This document shows positions 28,619 through 38,962 of a DNA stretch of 64,000 bases, piece after piece. Within the stretch, counting starts at the first letter, position 1. The number at the start of each line of letters is the position of its first letter. Below the pieces are notes generated by a model. The model worked only from the letters and a program-made list of their open reading frames with translations, did not search any database and had not been told where the DNA came from. The stretch lies in the NCBI GenBank assembly GCA_021234155.1, contig JAJEKV010000008.1, positions 9,698,445-9,762,444 on the forward strand. Reading direction: 5' to 3'. The stretch comes from Isoetes taiwanensis. Its lineage: Eukaryota; Streptophyta; Lycopodiopsida; Isoetales; Isoetaceae. A program made the position numbers and the translations under genes.

Positions 28619-30340
28619 CTTTATTCACTATTTGCATTCGCCACTTCAGGTCCGGTGGTAGTGGTGGTCCCAGGGGGAGCGGCAGATGTGGATGCCTGTG
28701 CCGCTGGGGCCCCCTCAGAGGGGACTCGAGGGGCCGGAGTGCCTGCATCCCTGTTTGGCTGCCTGAATTCCCGCATCCTTCCCCGGACCAGCCTCGCTGC
28801 CCCTCCATGTCTGCGGCAGTCCCTGACTTTGGTCAGCTCACGCCTTCGGGTCTCTTGCTGTGTTGGAGTCAAGTCCCGGTCAACGTACAGAGCCGTGCCC
28901 TTCAACTTCCGGCCCTGACGCAGGATGGCCACCCGCTCTGGCACACTCTCAACTGTGAAGATGACCACCCGGGGGCGATCAGGGCACTGAATTCCACGAC
29001 GACTCGCCTTTCTAATGGTCACAGGTGCTGGGAACATCATCCGGTCCAAGATGCAGGTGCGGAGTCGGAAGTGAGATGTTCTCCCGACTCCTCCGGCCGC
29101 CTCCTCGACTACCACATTGCGGCTCTGGCGCCTCTGTTCTCGAGTTCGGCGGGGGCACTGTGTGTTGATTGAGGTGGGTGAGGCATAGGGCGCGGGCCGG
29201 CGCCCGGGTGGTGGCGGCCCTGGCTGATCTCGGGATGTGTCCAGCAGGCGGGTGTTGCGGGGTGACGCCTGTAGGTTGGTGGGTTCGCGGGGTTGGTGTG
29301 TTCTTTGTTGTGGTTTCTGTTCTCCGGAGTCTGGAGCTCAGCTCTTGCAGGACGTTGTCATGTCTTGCCATCTCCCGCGTGCAATGGCAGAGTTGCTCAT
29401 GTGCCTCGGCCTGGAGGCCCTTGCCTTGCTGGCAACCAGCAAGCCCACTGTAGCTCCCGTCTCGTGCTAAATCCTTACTCCAAGGCTTCAGTTACGCCCG
29501 GCTAGCTTCCAGCGGCACGGACTCCTTGTCTCCGCGGTGGTGGCCTCGCAACCTCGGCGGAGGGCGGCTTTGTGCTCCTCGTGCCGTGGCCTTAGCCTCC
29601 TCAACCTCGGCCTGGATCCGAGACAGGGTTACGAGTGTCTCCTGCTCTACCCGGTTCCTGTCCTGCGTCCCAGCTTCCATAGCTGCCAACACGGTGTCTA
29701 CACGCCCCCTCATAGCTGCAAGCTCCTGCTGGTAATGGCTGTCTGTCAAGTTGCAGCAAGTGGATGCTATCATCGCGCCCGCCATGCGCGATCCTCCAGT
29801 GCGTGATTAAATGCGTTTTCGGCACCAACATTTGCTGCTTATCCAGAGATGTTATGTTCTCCACCTCTATCGGGGGCACGCAAGGCATGCACCGCTGGCC
29901 TCAACCCTGCGGATGCGGCTCCAAGGTTCGACCGGGCGGATTGCCTGTGGGCCCCCTTTGTCGTGGTCGACCGGGCCTTGGCTCCCGGCCTCCCTCTTCT
30001 TGGAAGACGCCCTCCCTGCCCGGTGAGGCCTCTTCCTTGGTGGCCCCGCTTCATGGTCTTCCCGCAGGGCTTTGCCTGCGTGGGGTCAACCGGTGGTTGG
30101 TGTGTTTGGGCCTTCCTGTGATGGGTTGGTGTGGTCCGAAGCAGCTCACCAACCAAGTGTGGGTCCACACACGGACCGTGTCTCGTGGCCATGAATTGGG
30201 GTATGACTTGGACCACGACAGGTCAAACAGGGTTTTAGGTAGGCTATGGCAGGGGCTTATCAGGTCCGGGTGGCTAGGCGTCGCGGGGCGGTGGCCGTGG
30301 CCCTAGGCAAGGCCAAGAGGCGCTTGGTTGGGCTATGGCA
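28619..30340 (-). pseudogene. LINE (L1-type) ORF1 remnant
   Basis: Minus-strand frames give a basic, Pro/Arg-rich start (about 30340-29840), a Glu/Gln/Ala-rich stretch able to form a coiled coil (29785-29492: QQELAAMRGRVDTVLAAMEA and on), then a conserved C-terminal block at about 28980-28750. That block has VVIFTVESVPERVAILR, GRKLKGTALYVDRDLTPTQQ and RELTKVR, the pattern seen in plant L1-like ORF1 proteins before the stop. Frames shift several times. ORF1 normally precedes ORF2 on the same strand; here the nearest ORF2 (31.48 kb) runs the opposite way, with the two 5' ends facing each other. Confidence 0.6.
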
Positions 30341-30480
30341 ATGTCGTAGATGTTGGAGCCTAGCTCAACATTAATTTGTATGCTCTGACTGCCCAAATTA
30401 GGGTTGGGAGCAAAGGGGCTGAAAGGGGGCAAAAAAAGGAAAGTGGCTAATAGACTCCTGGATATCTGGTGTGTACCGGC
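30341..30480. other. Short spacer between LINE ORF1 remnant and dimeric repeat
   Basis: No feature recognised. It probably belongs to the 5' leader of the LINE or to the flanking repeat. Confidence 0.4.
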
Positions 30481-31418
30481 TGCCACAAAAACCCTAACAC
30501 ACAGCCCGGAAAAGTGCAGATTTGAGCACTAAAACAAAGACAAGCATGCAGGTATCATAAACCTTTGGAAAGCTCTCTGAACCAGCTTTCCAACAAGCCC
30601 AAGCACATGAAAATCTGACACCGGATGTGAGAGATACAGTCCGTCAAAGTGTCCACCGGGTTGCCACATAAACCCTATCACACAGCCCGGAAAAGTGCCA
30701 ATTTGAGCACAGAAACAAAGCCAAGCATGTAGGTACCATATGCCGTTGGAAAGATCTCTGAACCAGCTTTCCAACAAGCCCAAGCACATGAAAATCTGAC
30801 ACCGGATGTGAGAGATATGACCGATCAAAATTCTGCCGCAAGACGAGACCAATCGAATACTTACTAAAACATACGCCAATCCCTATATTGGTGTCGGACT
30901 TTCATCAACAACACCATCAGGAATTAGGGTATGAATTAGTAAAACATTCTCGTAACCTTCAATAAGAGTACAACGCACACCTTTCAACACCGCGTGGCCA
31001 AGGCCAACAACGGCATCAGGCGAGGGCTATACTTCTCAAAGAAGGAAGAAGAAGGGCTGCCACAAAAACCCTAGCACACAGCCCGGAAAAGGGCAGATTT
31101 GAGCACTGAAACAAAGACAAGCATGCAAGTAATCATACACCGTTGGAAAGCTCTCTAAACCAGCTTTCCAACAAGCCCAAGCACATGAAAATCTGACACC
31201 GGATGTGAGAGATACAGTCCGTGGAAGTGTCTACTGGTTGCCACGTAAAACCCCAAAGACACAGCCCGGAAAAGTGCCAATTTGAGCATAGAAACAAAGC
31301 CAAGCATGCAGGTACCATACACCGTTGGAAAGATCTCTGAACCAGCTTTCCAACAAGCCCAAGCACATGAAATCTGACACCAGATGTGAGAGATATGACC
31401 GATCAAAATTCTGCCGCC
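30481..31418 (+). repeat. Duplicated dimer of a ~178-bp repeat with a 217-bp spacer
   Basis: Two different ~178-bp monomers form a dimer at 30481-30838, and the dimer recurs at 31056-31418. Every monomer starts GCCAC and has ACACAGCCCGGAAAAG, CCAGCTTTCCAACAAGCCCA and ATCTGACACCGGATGTGAGA. The first monomer of each pair ends in GATACAGTCCGT, the second in GATATGACCGATCAAAATTC. The pairing pattern shows that dimer formation came first and duplication of the dimer with its spacer second. No coding potential. It could be a LINE 5'-leader repeat or an unrelated satellite. Confidence 0.85.
30846..31045 (+). repeat. Dispersed ~200-bp repeat, copy 1 (spacer of the dimer)
   Basis: It matches the reverse complement of 41147-41350 over nearly its whole length, for example CATACGCCAAT, CAACAACACCAT, AGGAATTAGGGTAT, TTAGTAAAACATTCTC and ACCGCGTGGC. 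Identity is about 85% by eye. It is bounded by the two dimer copies. Confidence 0.8.
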
Positions 31419-31479
31419 TTAAGGAAGGTCATATCTCTGGATAACAACACGCCAAACAAGCTGGAAATATATAGGGATC

Positions 31480-34078
31480 GTGCCTCAGCGTGGTATCCTG
31501 GAATTGCCGTGGCTTTCCATGGCAGAAGGGGGACATTCTCAATTCCGTCGCCACGGACATGGACCTTATCTTCCTCATGGAAACATGGGAACATGCTGGT
31601 CACAGGCTACCTGATTTGCCAGGATACCAGCGCTACTCCGTCTTCAATGAGTGCACCGGGAAACGAGGACACGGAGGAATTGCGTGTTACTACCAGACAG
31701 CCTTGGCCCAATCGGTCTCCCTGTGCAAGGCAGACAGGCACAACAGATACATGTGGGTACGAGTGCAGAACAGCGATGGCAGCCCTCTCTTTGTGGCGGC
31801 TTGCTACTTCCCACATGCTGAGAGCAACTTTTACCACACGGGTAAAAGCATACTACGGTGTACCACTTTTGGAACCCTCAAAAGTACCTACACTAGGTAC
31901 TTTTAAAACTGGTACTTTTTGTTTTCTCTTTCCATTAAAATCAATCGAAAATTCTTGAATTGAAGGTCAATAACATGTCAATATATAGTATTAGATGATA
32001 ACAATACTATTAGAGACTAATATAAATGAATTAACTCGCCAACTTATTATTTATTGCAGCATTTATGCAAGTTCCCAGTACCCAGTGCTGGGTACTTTTC
32101 TGGGTAGTTTCGCACTCCCTAAAAAGTACTTTAGATGGTACACCCTAGCATGCTTTCACCCACACGCACTTGGATGTGGACAGGCAGGAGCCCTATGTCG
32201 ATCTATATGATGACATACAACAGTACAGACAATTGGGCAAGGTCATGTTGCTTGGAGATTTCAATGCGCGCACAGGGGCAGAGCAGATCCCAAAATTCGC
32301 ACCTCTAGCTGAGGATGTGTTGCAAATGGACCCTGCAGAGATGGTTTGGCCAAGGGCGTCGATGATGACGGCCGGTGACACGCATGGCCGGCAACCGCCG
32401 TTGTCGGGCGATATCTTTGACCTGGTCATTTGCAATGGGTCGGCACGCTGGCGATCCTCCACCGCTTCACTTGTAGACAGAGAACCAGGGGGGTGGCACC
32501 GGTGTGGTGGATTACGTGCTAGCAGACGAGCAATGCCTACACTTGATCACTGCCCGATTAATCGGGACAGGTGGCCGGGCGAAAGTAGACTCCCACCATC
32601 ACCCCTCTTCTTGCAGATAGATTGGCGGTGCCAACCGAGCACCCATTGCCCCAACACCCCATGTACCACGGTTGCGTCCGGACTATGATCATGCGGCGGT
32701 CTATGCGAGGATGCTTGAGCATGAGTCGCCGGAGTGCCGCAGCTCCCCACACACTTCAACAGCAGACGGCCCGGTTGAACCAAATCCTTCCGAGGGTAGG
32801 GGACAGATGCTTCGAGAGGCCGCCTCGACGATCCACGGGGGCTGCAAACCACCTTCCCCGCAATCACCGGTTCGATGATCTAATGTCGGAGTCAAACGAT
32901 GGCTCCGCCAAGTCTTTGACCCCACCATTCGCTCAAGCAGTCCGTCCAATAATACCGCTCCTTCCTCAAGACCAAGAAAGCTGTACCTTTAAGAAAGCAC
33001 CAAAGAATGTGATGTTTGGTCTACTAGACCGCCACCCTAGGACCTTTCGAGAAAGGACTTGAGTAAGCCCCCACCCACACCGGAAATATTACCCCTAACA
33101 ATGGGTGAGATACTTGCAAAGCAACTGTGATGACCCAATGGGAAGCCGCACCGCATACTCCTCCATGCATGTGCCTAGCAATCGGGTCATTCATCAAGGG
33201 ATGTCATAATGGGCCTGCAACGCCTCGCTAATCCGGAAGGCGCAGATTTGGATGGTATGCGCAGAGCTTCTCAAGTGGGTCGGGCCCCCAATGGTGCCGG
33301 GTTCTCACAAAGACTCTTCAACGTGGCATTGCAAGAAGGCTTCCCCCCGACCGGACTACCAAAGTAGAGTTGTGCCCATATACAAAGCGGGGGACCCCCA
33401 CGCCCGACCAACTATCGCACCATTATGGTCGGGCTCTCGCCTTTGCCAAGTTGCTTGCCGATTCTTGAGCAAATGACGACACTTTGGGCGAGGATGGAGA
33501 AGTGCGGGCTCTCACGCCAGTAGGGTTCCGCCCCATTCTACTATTGACCATATCTTCACTCTCTGCGAACACTCATAGAGGATAGCCTAATCAACGCCAG
33601 AATCCGCATCGCTGTTTTGTGGATTTCGCAAAGGCTTTTGACACAAAGGCTGCCTGATAAGTTGTGGGACGATTGAGACAGCTAGGGACCCCGCCGACTT
33701 CTGCGTAATGCTATATACGCACTATCATACGAGGCTTGCTCCGGCCGCCTCACACCGCTCGGGGAGCCCGCTGTTAGTAGCATTGGGGTGCGCCAGTGCC
33801 CCTCTATCCCCGACGCTCTTGCTTGTACATTGACCAGCCTAGAAGAATGGCTAGCCGAAAGCACCGGGAGGCGCCAGCTTGATGCACCACATAATCCGGC
33901 AACTCATATATGCTGATGATGTTGACCTGCTCGCATATACCCCAGAGGACATGCAACGCCACCTGGATGCTTTGGACACTTTCTGCCAATTCCTTGACAT
34001 GAGAGTTAACTTGGCCAAGACAAGGGTGCTGCTGGTCCCATCATCCCGGCACCCACGCCTTCCCTCATTCACTTACCA
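31480..34078 (+). pseudogene. LINE ORF2, 5' part: endonuclease and reverse transcriptase
   Basis: ORF2 of a plant non-LTR retrotransposon encodes an apurinic-type endonuclease and a reverse transcriptase for target-primed insertion. The endonuclease begins VVSWNCRGF (31490) and has LIFLMETW; after the MITE come LLGDFNART (about 32255) and, further on, VVDYVLADEQ and DSHHHP. The RT shows FADFAKAF-like residues (about 33615), SGRLTP, RQCPSIPDA and the catalytic LIYADDVDL (about 33905-33930), then RVNLAKTRV. Many frameshifts occur between 32.5 and 33.9 kb. The frame is split at 34078 by the CACTA and resumes at 48031. Confidence 0.85.
31841..32160. mobile_element. 320-bp MITE inside the LINE endonuclease
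   Basis: Its ends form an inverted repeat of 25 bp with three mismatches, GGTRAAAGCATRCTASGGTG plus five more bases. The flanks carry the same CACACG (31835-31840 partly overlapping the start, and 32161-32166), so the target duplication is 6-7 bp. Removing the element and one copy rejoins the LINE frame (FYH-T-HLDVD). The interior is AT-rich and has smaller palindromes such as AAAAGTACC...GGTACTTTT. It has no coding capacity. The superfamily is uncertain, perhaps hAT-like from the duplication size. Confidence 0.8.
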
Positions 34079-34092
34079 CACTACAAGAGGAT
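34076..34092 (+). repeat. CACTA left terminal inverted repeat with CCA target duplication
   Basis: CCA then CACTACAAGAGGAT. It matches the right end at about 12 of 14 positions. Confidence 0.92.
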
Positions 34093-34097
34093 AGGCT

Positions 34098-34620
34098 TTT
34101 TGTGTCAAGCCCTGCGTCACTACCTTTTAAGGTTCGTCAGATTTGTGTCAGAAGCTTGAAAGTGACACAAATTAATTTGATTTCGTCAACACTTGTGTCA
34201 GTATAGCTGTGTCAATAACAACGTCATTTTTGTCACATATTTGTGTCAAAATTTTATTAATTTTTCGTTAGCATTTGTAATGATGATTACATCATGTATT
34301 GTGAAAGGATTGTGACATAATTTAAGTCAAGAATAACAATAAGTTTATGTCCACATAACATCGCTAGTTCTAGAGTTTTAATTCAATTTTGTAATGCTTT
34401 TGTGTCACATTTTATGATAGCTTCTTGTCATCTTTTGTAAAACGTTTGTGTCATTTTACAGTGTCAGACACATCGGCAATTTTATATCAATTTTCTATTA
34501 TATATTACGTATCATGATTGCATCAAAGAAGTGTCAATATAGTGACATTGTGAATTAGAAATGCATAGACATCTTGACGCAAAAGGGGCTAAGTCTGACA
34601 CAAATGTGCCACTAGCTAGT
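34098..34620. repeat. CACTA left subterminal repeats
   Basis: About ten copies of TTGTGTCA or its complement TGACACAA and near variants lie in both orientations (for example at 34100, 34142, 34163, 34190, 34244 and 34397). In En/Spm elements such short repeats bind the TNPA-type protein that brings the ends together. Confidence 0.8.
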
Positions 34621-34987
34621 ATGAGGAAAACAACATTGCAAATAAACATTTTATAGTATTCAATTAGATTGGCACACCATACTATGCATACCCTATTAGA
34701 CCTTGACTTCAACCTCAATGCACACCATACTATGCACACCTTATTACAAACTATTAGTGCATTCTACGAATGATCTTGCAGAAGCTTTGGAAAATGAAAA
34801 GCATCTCGTCTTAAAAGGGCAGTTCAAGAAGATAAGTAGGGACACCTTCCGACTTGGGAGCATTGCTGGCCTATCATTTACAAGTTCCCAAATTATACAC
34901 ATATGCATATATGTTCTTAGGTGTTTATTTAGTTGTATAACACCTAAGAATATATATGCATATGTGAAATACATAATATCATCAGAT

Positions 34988-36111
34988 CTATACATAATAT
35001 AAGAAAAAGAAGCATAGTGAGAAAGATTTAAGGAAAGGACAATACAATACTTGTAGATCTAAGAAGCTCGTAGGAAACTCTTTCTCAATATCACATAATA
35101 GTAAAATGGCCTCCTCCTCTATCTTTGGAATGTCAGAGATATCAATTTCCTTCAAAGACACCCATCTCACAAATTTGCCTAAACGATATATAATATTCCT
35201 TATAGCTGGTGTCAGATAGCTTCCAATGGCACAAGGAAGCACATGCTACATCCACAACAAACAATGGTTTAATACATGAAAATATTTTCAATAGTCATGC
35301 AACAAAACTCATGATAAAATACCTGCAGAAACTTATGCCAGTCATGTGTCTTGAGACCATCGTTTTGGTGGGGGTATCACCTCACGCCCACATGCATGGT
35401 GCCCTTCAGGTAAATATTTTTTGTGGCCAATGTATTCTTGAGATGTTTGGATCTGTATGATGTTAGGCTAGTTCCACATGAAGGACATCCATATGCTCCA
35501 CTTGTCTGTAGACCTGTTACATCACAAAGTAAGAACTTGATTTTAGCATCATGGTTTACGAGCAACTAGAATCTTTAAATTATATAATTTTGTCATAATA
35601 TACTTACCTGATCCCACAGAGAAGCCTGGATAGTCATGAATTGTGAAACATAGCATCCCGTGCAGTGTGAAATCATGTGGCTCTCTTACAATGTCATACG
35701 TATAAATCCCCTTCCACAATATTTCCAATTCCTCTATCAAAGGTTCCATGTAAACATCCATGTTTTTTACTTGGTATTTTCCTGCAAGAAACATTTTTCC
35801 ACTTCATTACATATTCATACAAAATATGACCATAACATAATACTTGGACCAATCAACGTCAACATGATATGACCAGGCTTGATAGCCATCCATGGTGGAA
35901 TATTGTAGTTTACAACAACTATCGGCCATACGCTATGTGATGATGACATAGATCCCCAGGGGCATATTCCATCAAGCCCTAGCCCAAGCCTAATGTTGCG
36001 AGGCTCCGTTTTAAATTGTGGCCACTTTTCTTTGACATTCTTCCAAGACTCTCCATCGGCTGGCAACCTCATTTTTCCATCTATGCTCCGATTTTTGGCA
36101 TGGTAATCCAT
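34988..36111 (-). pseudogene. TNP2-type CACTA transposase remnant, copy 1
   Basis: Read leftwards: MRLPADGESWKNVKEKWPQF, RNIRLGLGLDGI and SVWPIVVVNYNIPPWM (36111-35851); a ~70-bp intron; GKYQVKNMDVYMEPL and ILCF-like HDYPGFS (35781-35608); another intron; then GLQTSGAYGCPSCGTSL and SKHLKNT with a degraded end THDWHKFL (about 35512-35330). Finally comes a DUF4218-like part with IRNIIYRLGKF and LCDIEKEFPTSF (about 35230-35020). This is the order in plant TNP2 proteins. The N-terminal third is missing and stops break the third exon, so it is inactive. Confidence 0.85.
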
Positions 36112-38831
36112 GAATGAGGCAATAGAAGAAGAAGAAGAAGAAATGCTTTTTCTAAGAACTTAATTTCAGATGGATTGCTTGCTCTTATTTGAGAAGAAGA
36201 AGAAGAAGAAAATTCTGGAAAACTGGTATTCTAATGGGGGCATGTAGTGGAAAGGCTTGCTCTTAACCGACCTCTTAAAAGCCTGATCTTGAACGAGCTC
36301 TAAGTGTCTTAAAAACTATCTAGCAAAGGCTTTGTGATTCTCAAAGGTGTTGGGCACAAAAAATTGGCTACATATGGGTAAAAATTCTACATTAAGTTGT
36401 AAGGTTTGGCATTAAATAAACTATCACCAAAGTAGGCAAAAACCTTGTTATTGTACAAGATGCATGAGCCATAGACTTTACGTAAGACAAATCAAGTAGT
36501 GCTTTGATACATAAGACAATTCCAGGAGTGCTTTATTGAAATAGTCTTTGGTTTAGGCTCTATCTTACTAGAAAGGAATTTTATGAGATATGCATGCTTG
36601 CCACATGTATACTTAAGAGAAAATTGGGGCATGCATGCCACATCTAAGCTAAATATGTTGCATGTACTTTTTGTAAACAATTTGGAGCTTCCATTAGGCA
36701 ATTATATTTTTGTTTTGAATATTATGTGGCCATGTGCTATGATGTAAAAGCAAAAAAGATATATGAAAAAAATAAAAAATCCTTGGTATTTCTTCCATTA
36801 TGCGGTGATAATTAATTTTGTGAGCATAGGGATACGAATGAGGTAAAGATTAGGTTTAGGTTTTCCACAAAATATCTATGTGGAGCCGAAATTATGTGCC
36901 ACAGTTCAATAGCAGATTTGATCTTGAAAGCATGAGAATGGATGAATCCATTTCATCTGTCTATAGCAGAGACGACCCGAAGCTTTGAGGAAAAGGCAAC
37001 CACATACAAGATAAGAGCTGAGTTTATGGAAAATGCCAGGTTTATACATGGCTGATTTCTGTTAAAGCTTGTGGCTAAGGAAGGCAATCGCTGATCTATA
37101 AGCAGAAACTTCTGCTTGGTGGCCATGTGAATCGTGGCCTATAATGTTTTTCATGGCAACAACCAGGTCAAATGCCTGTAGAGGTTTCGGTATGCTCCTA
37201 TTTCATCTATTCCTTCGCTTTAAATATTGATTTAAGGCTGCCAGAGATGATGAAAATCGATCTGTGGTGGACTAAAAATAGGGAGCCGTTTGTGGTTTAC
37301 GGCTTTTTGCTTTTTCTTTCCATGTTCTGAAAATAACAGGGCCATCTTGGTAGCCAGATAAGAGAAGCCAAGGAGCACATAGCATTTCTATGCTTTGTAA
37401 CAAGCACTGGTAGCACTTTTCGACTCACAGATATGGGAGGAGCGACCATGATCAGGTTTTTATGGCGTCTCATGATTTTCTCATTCGAAACTTTATATTC
37501 AAAATGTTATCCATGATCTACTTTGAGAATTGATGATATTTGTGTGCACATATGGTATGGTATTTCTGGGCTAATGCCATTGAATCAGTAATGATGATCT
37601 GTTGAATATGACTATGCGGTATTATTGTTCTTGTGTTGCTGTCTGATAGAGCTGCTACATATAGTGGCCACGAATTTAGCATGCTTGGCCAAATAGAGGA
37701 TTTAGTAGATTTCTTAATTTGCAGGGTGGAGATATCTTAATGCCTAGCTCATGTTGGAGTATAAGTGTTTCAGCAAATGGATAACCATTTTGGCGTATAT
37801 TCTTAGAGCATGGATTGATATCAGAAACATATTTAGTAAAAATATACATGCATGATCAGGTATTGGCGCTGTTGTGTAGAGCTATTATGTGCCCTTTATA
37901 TGCTGGTCACTTGCAAGTTTGTTTACAGCCAGCTAACACTTGCTTTCTTTCGTTCTTACATGAATTGAGCATAAGAATTCTATAACAGCAATATCATATT
38001 GATCTTAAAATATGATTAAACATTAGGTGAAGGGCGATGAGCCATGTAGTTTTATAGCTTACCTGTCACCCCTCTCCTCGTTACCATTAATTTGCTAATG
38101 TTGGTCTGTTTGGGTGCAGGTAACCAAGACTACATCTCCTAGATGTTTTGTCATATGCTTGGATGTACATAGCAGTCTTACAGGATTGCTACTTATGGTA
38201 CAATGTTATCTGGTGAGACCTTTTTGGTGGTTATGAAGGATTAGAAATTCTGAAATTCTGAATTTTAGATTGTAAATCATATACATAGTGTTTGCTTTGT
38301 GTATTGACTAAAAATAATCTGAAATTGTTTGATAATCTGGAAGAAGATTTGATTTTAACATTAGTATCTTATTATATTTGACGTATACATTATGTCCTTT
38401 ATATTTTTACATTATGAATCTAAAGATATTTGATTTTAACACTCTTATCGGATTATATTTGACTTTCACATTATTTTCTTTATATATCTACATAAGTACT
38501 GCATTATGAATATCGTTTATGGTTACGTAAATATTTTGCTATGAATGTGGTACTGCTGAATATTTGAATACTACACTTAAGTGTGGTTGTGGCCTGGCGT
38601 AAAACCCAGGGTGGATATGTCGTGTCTGTCGTGTCTGTCATTTCGCCTTGAAGCAAATCCATATATTTAAACTCTGTTTTCATATTGTGGAAAGTAATCT
38701 TGGTGAAGATAATCCGAAGTAGAATATTGGAGAAAAGGGTATGCATGAATATAGAATGGCAAATAAATAAATGTAAACTTGTCACAAAGAGGAAAATCAA
38801 ACCTTGATAATATAGACATAGAATCATTACC
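36112..38831. other. CACTA interior without recognised genes
   Basis: It contains two GAA microsatellites (about 36126-36147 and 36191-36210) and the dispersed repeat at 38021-38155. The rest is AT-rich. I see no TNP1/TNPA-like coding sequence. Confidence 0.6.
38021..38155 (+). repeat. Dispersed repeat, copy 2
   Basis: It corresponds to 26038-26172 in the same orientation. This copy lies inside the CACTA, the other outside it, so the sequence either was captured by the transposon or belongs to a small element that inserted twice. Confidence 0.75.
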
Positions 38832-38962
38832 AAAGTGACACAACAATGTGCTTAATTTTGTAAAAAATTGTCACAACGTTGACATATATGTATAGTAAAT
38901 GAATTACAAAGTGACACAACAATGTGCTTAATTTTGTAAAAAATTGTCACAACGTTGACATA
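38832..38962 (+). repeat. 76-bp tandem repeat in CACTA right subterminal zone, second copy cut by the Helitron
   Basis: Copy 1 spans 38832-38907 and copy 2 starts at 38908. Copy 2 follows copy 1 up to GTTGACATA (38962) and then stops; its continuation TATGTATAGTAAATGAATTA is found at 47532. Copy 1 therefore shows the uninterrupted sequence GACATA-TATGTATAG and proves the Helitron borders. Confidence 0.93.

Noticed and set aside
28598..30306. Plus-strand open frames over the GC-rich LINE ORF1 region
   Set aside because: They are shadows of the minus-strand ORF1 remnant; only the minus strand gives LINE-like motifs.
30529..31406. Minus-strand frames with GKLVQRSFQR repeated
   Set aside because: They come from the 178-bp non-coding repeat, with frames broken differently in each monomer.
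34512..34739. Open frames with repeated CIVWCA in the CACTA left end
   Set aside because: They reflect the short subterminal DNA repeats, not a protein.
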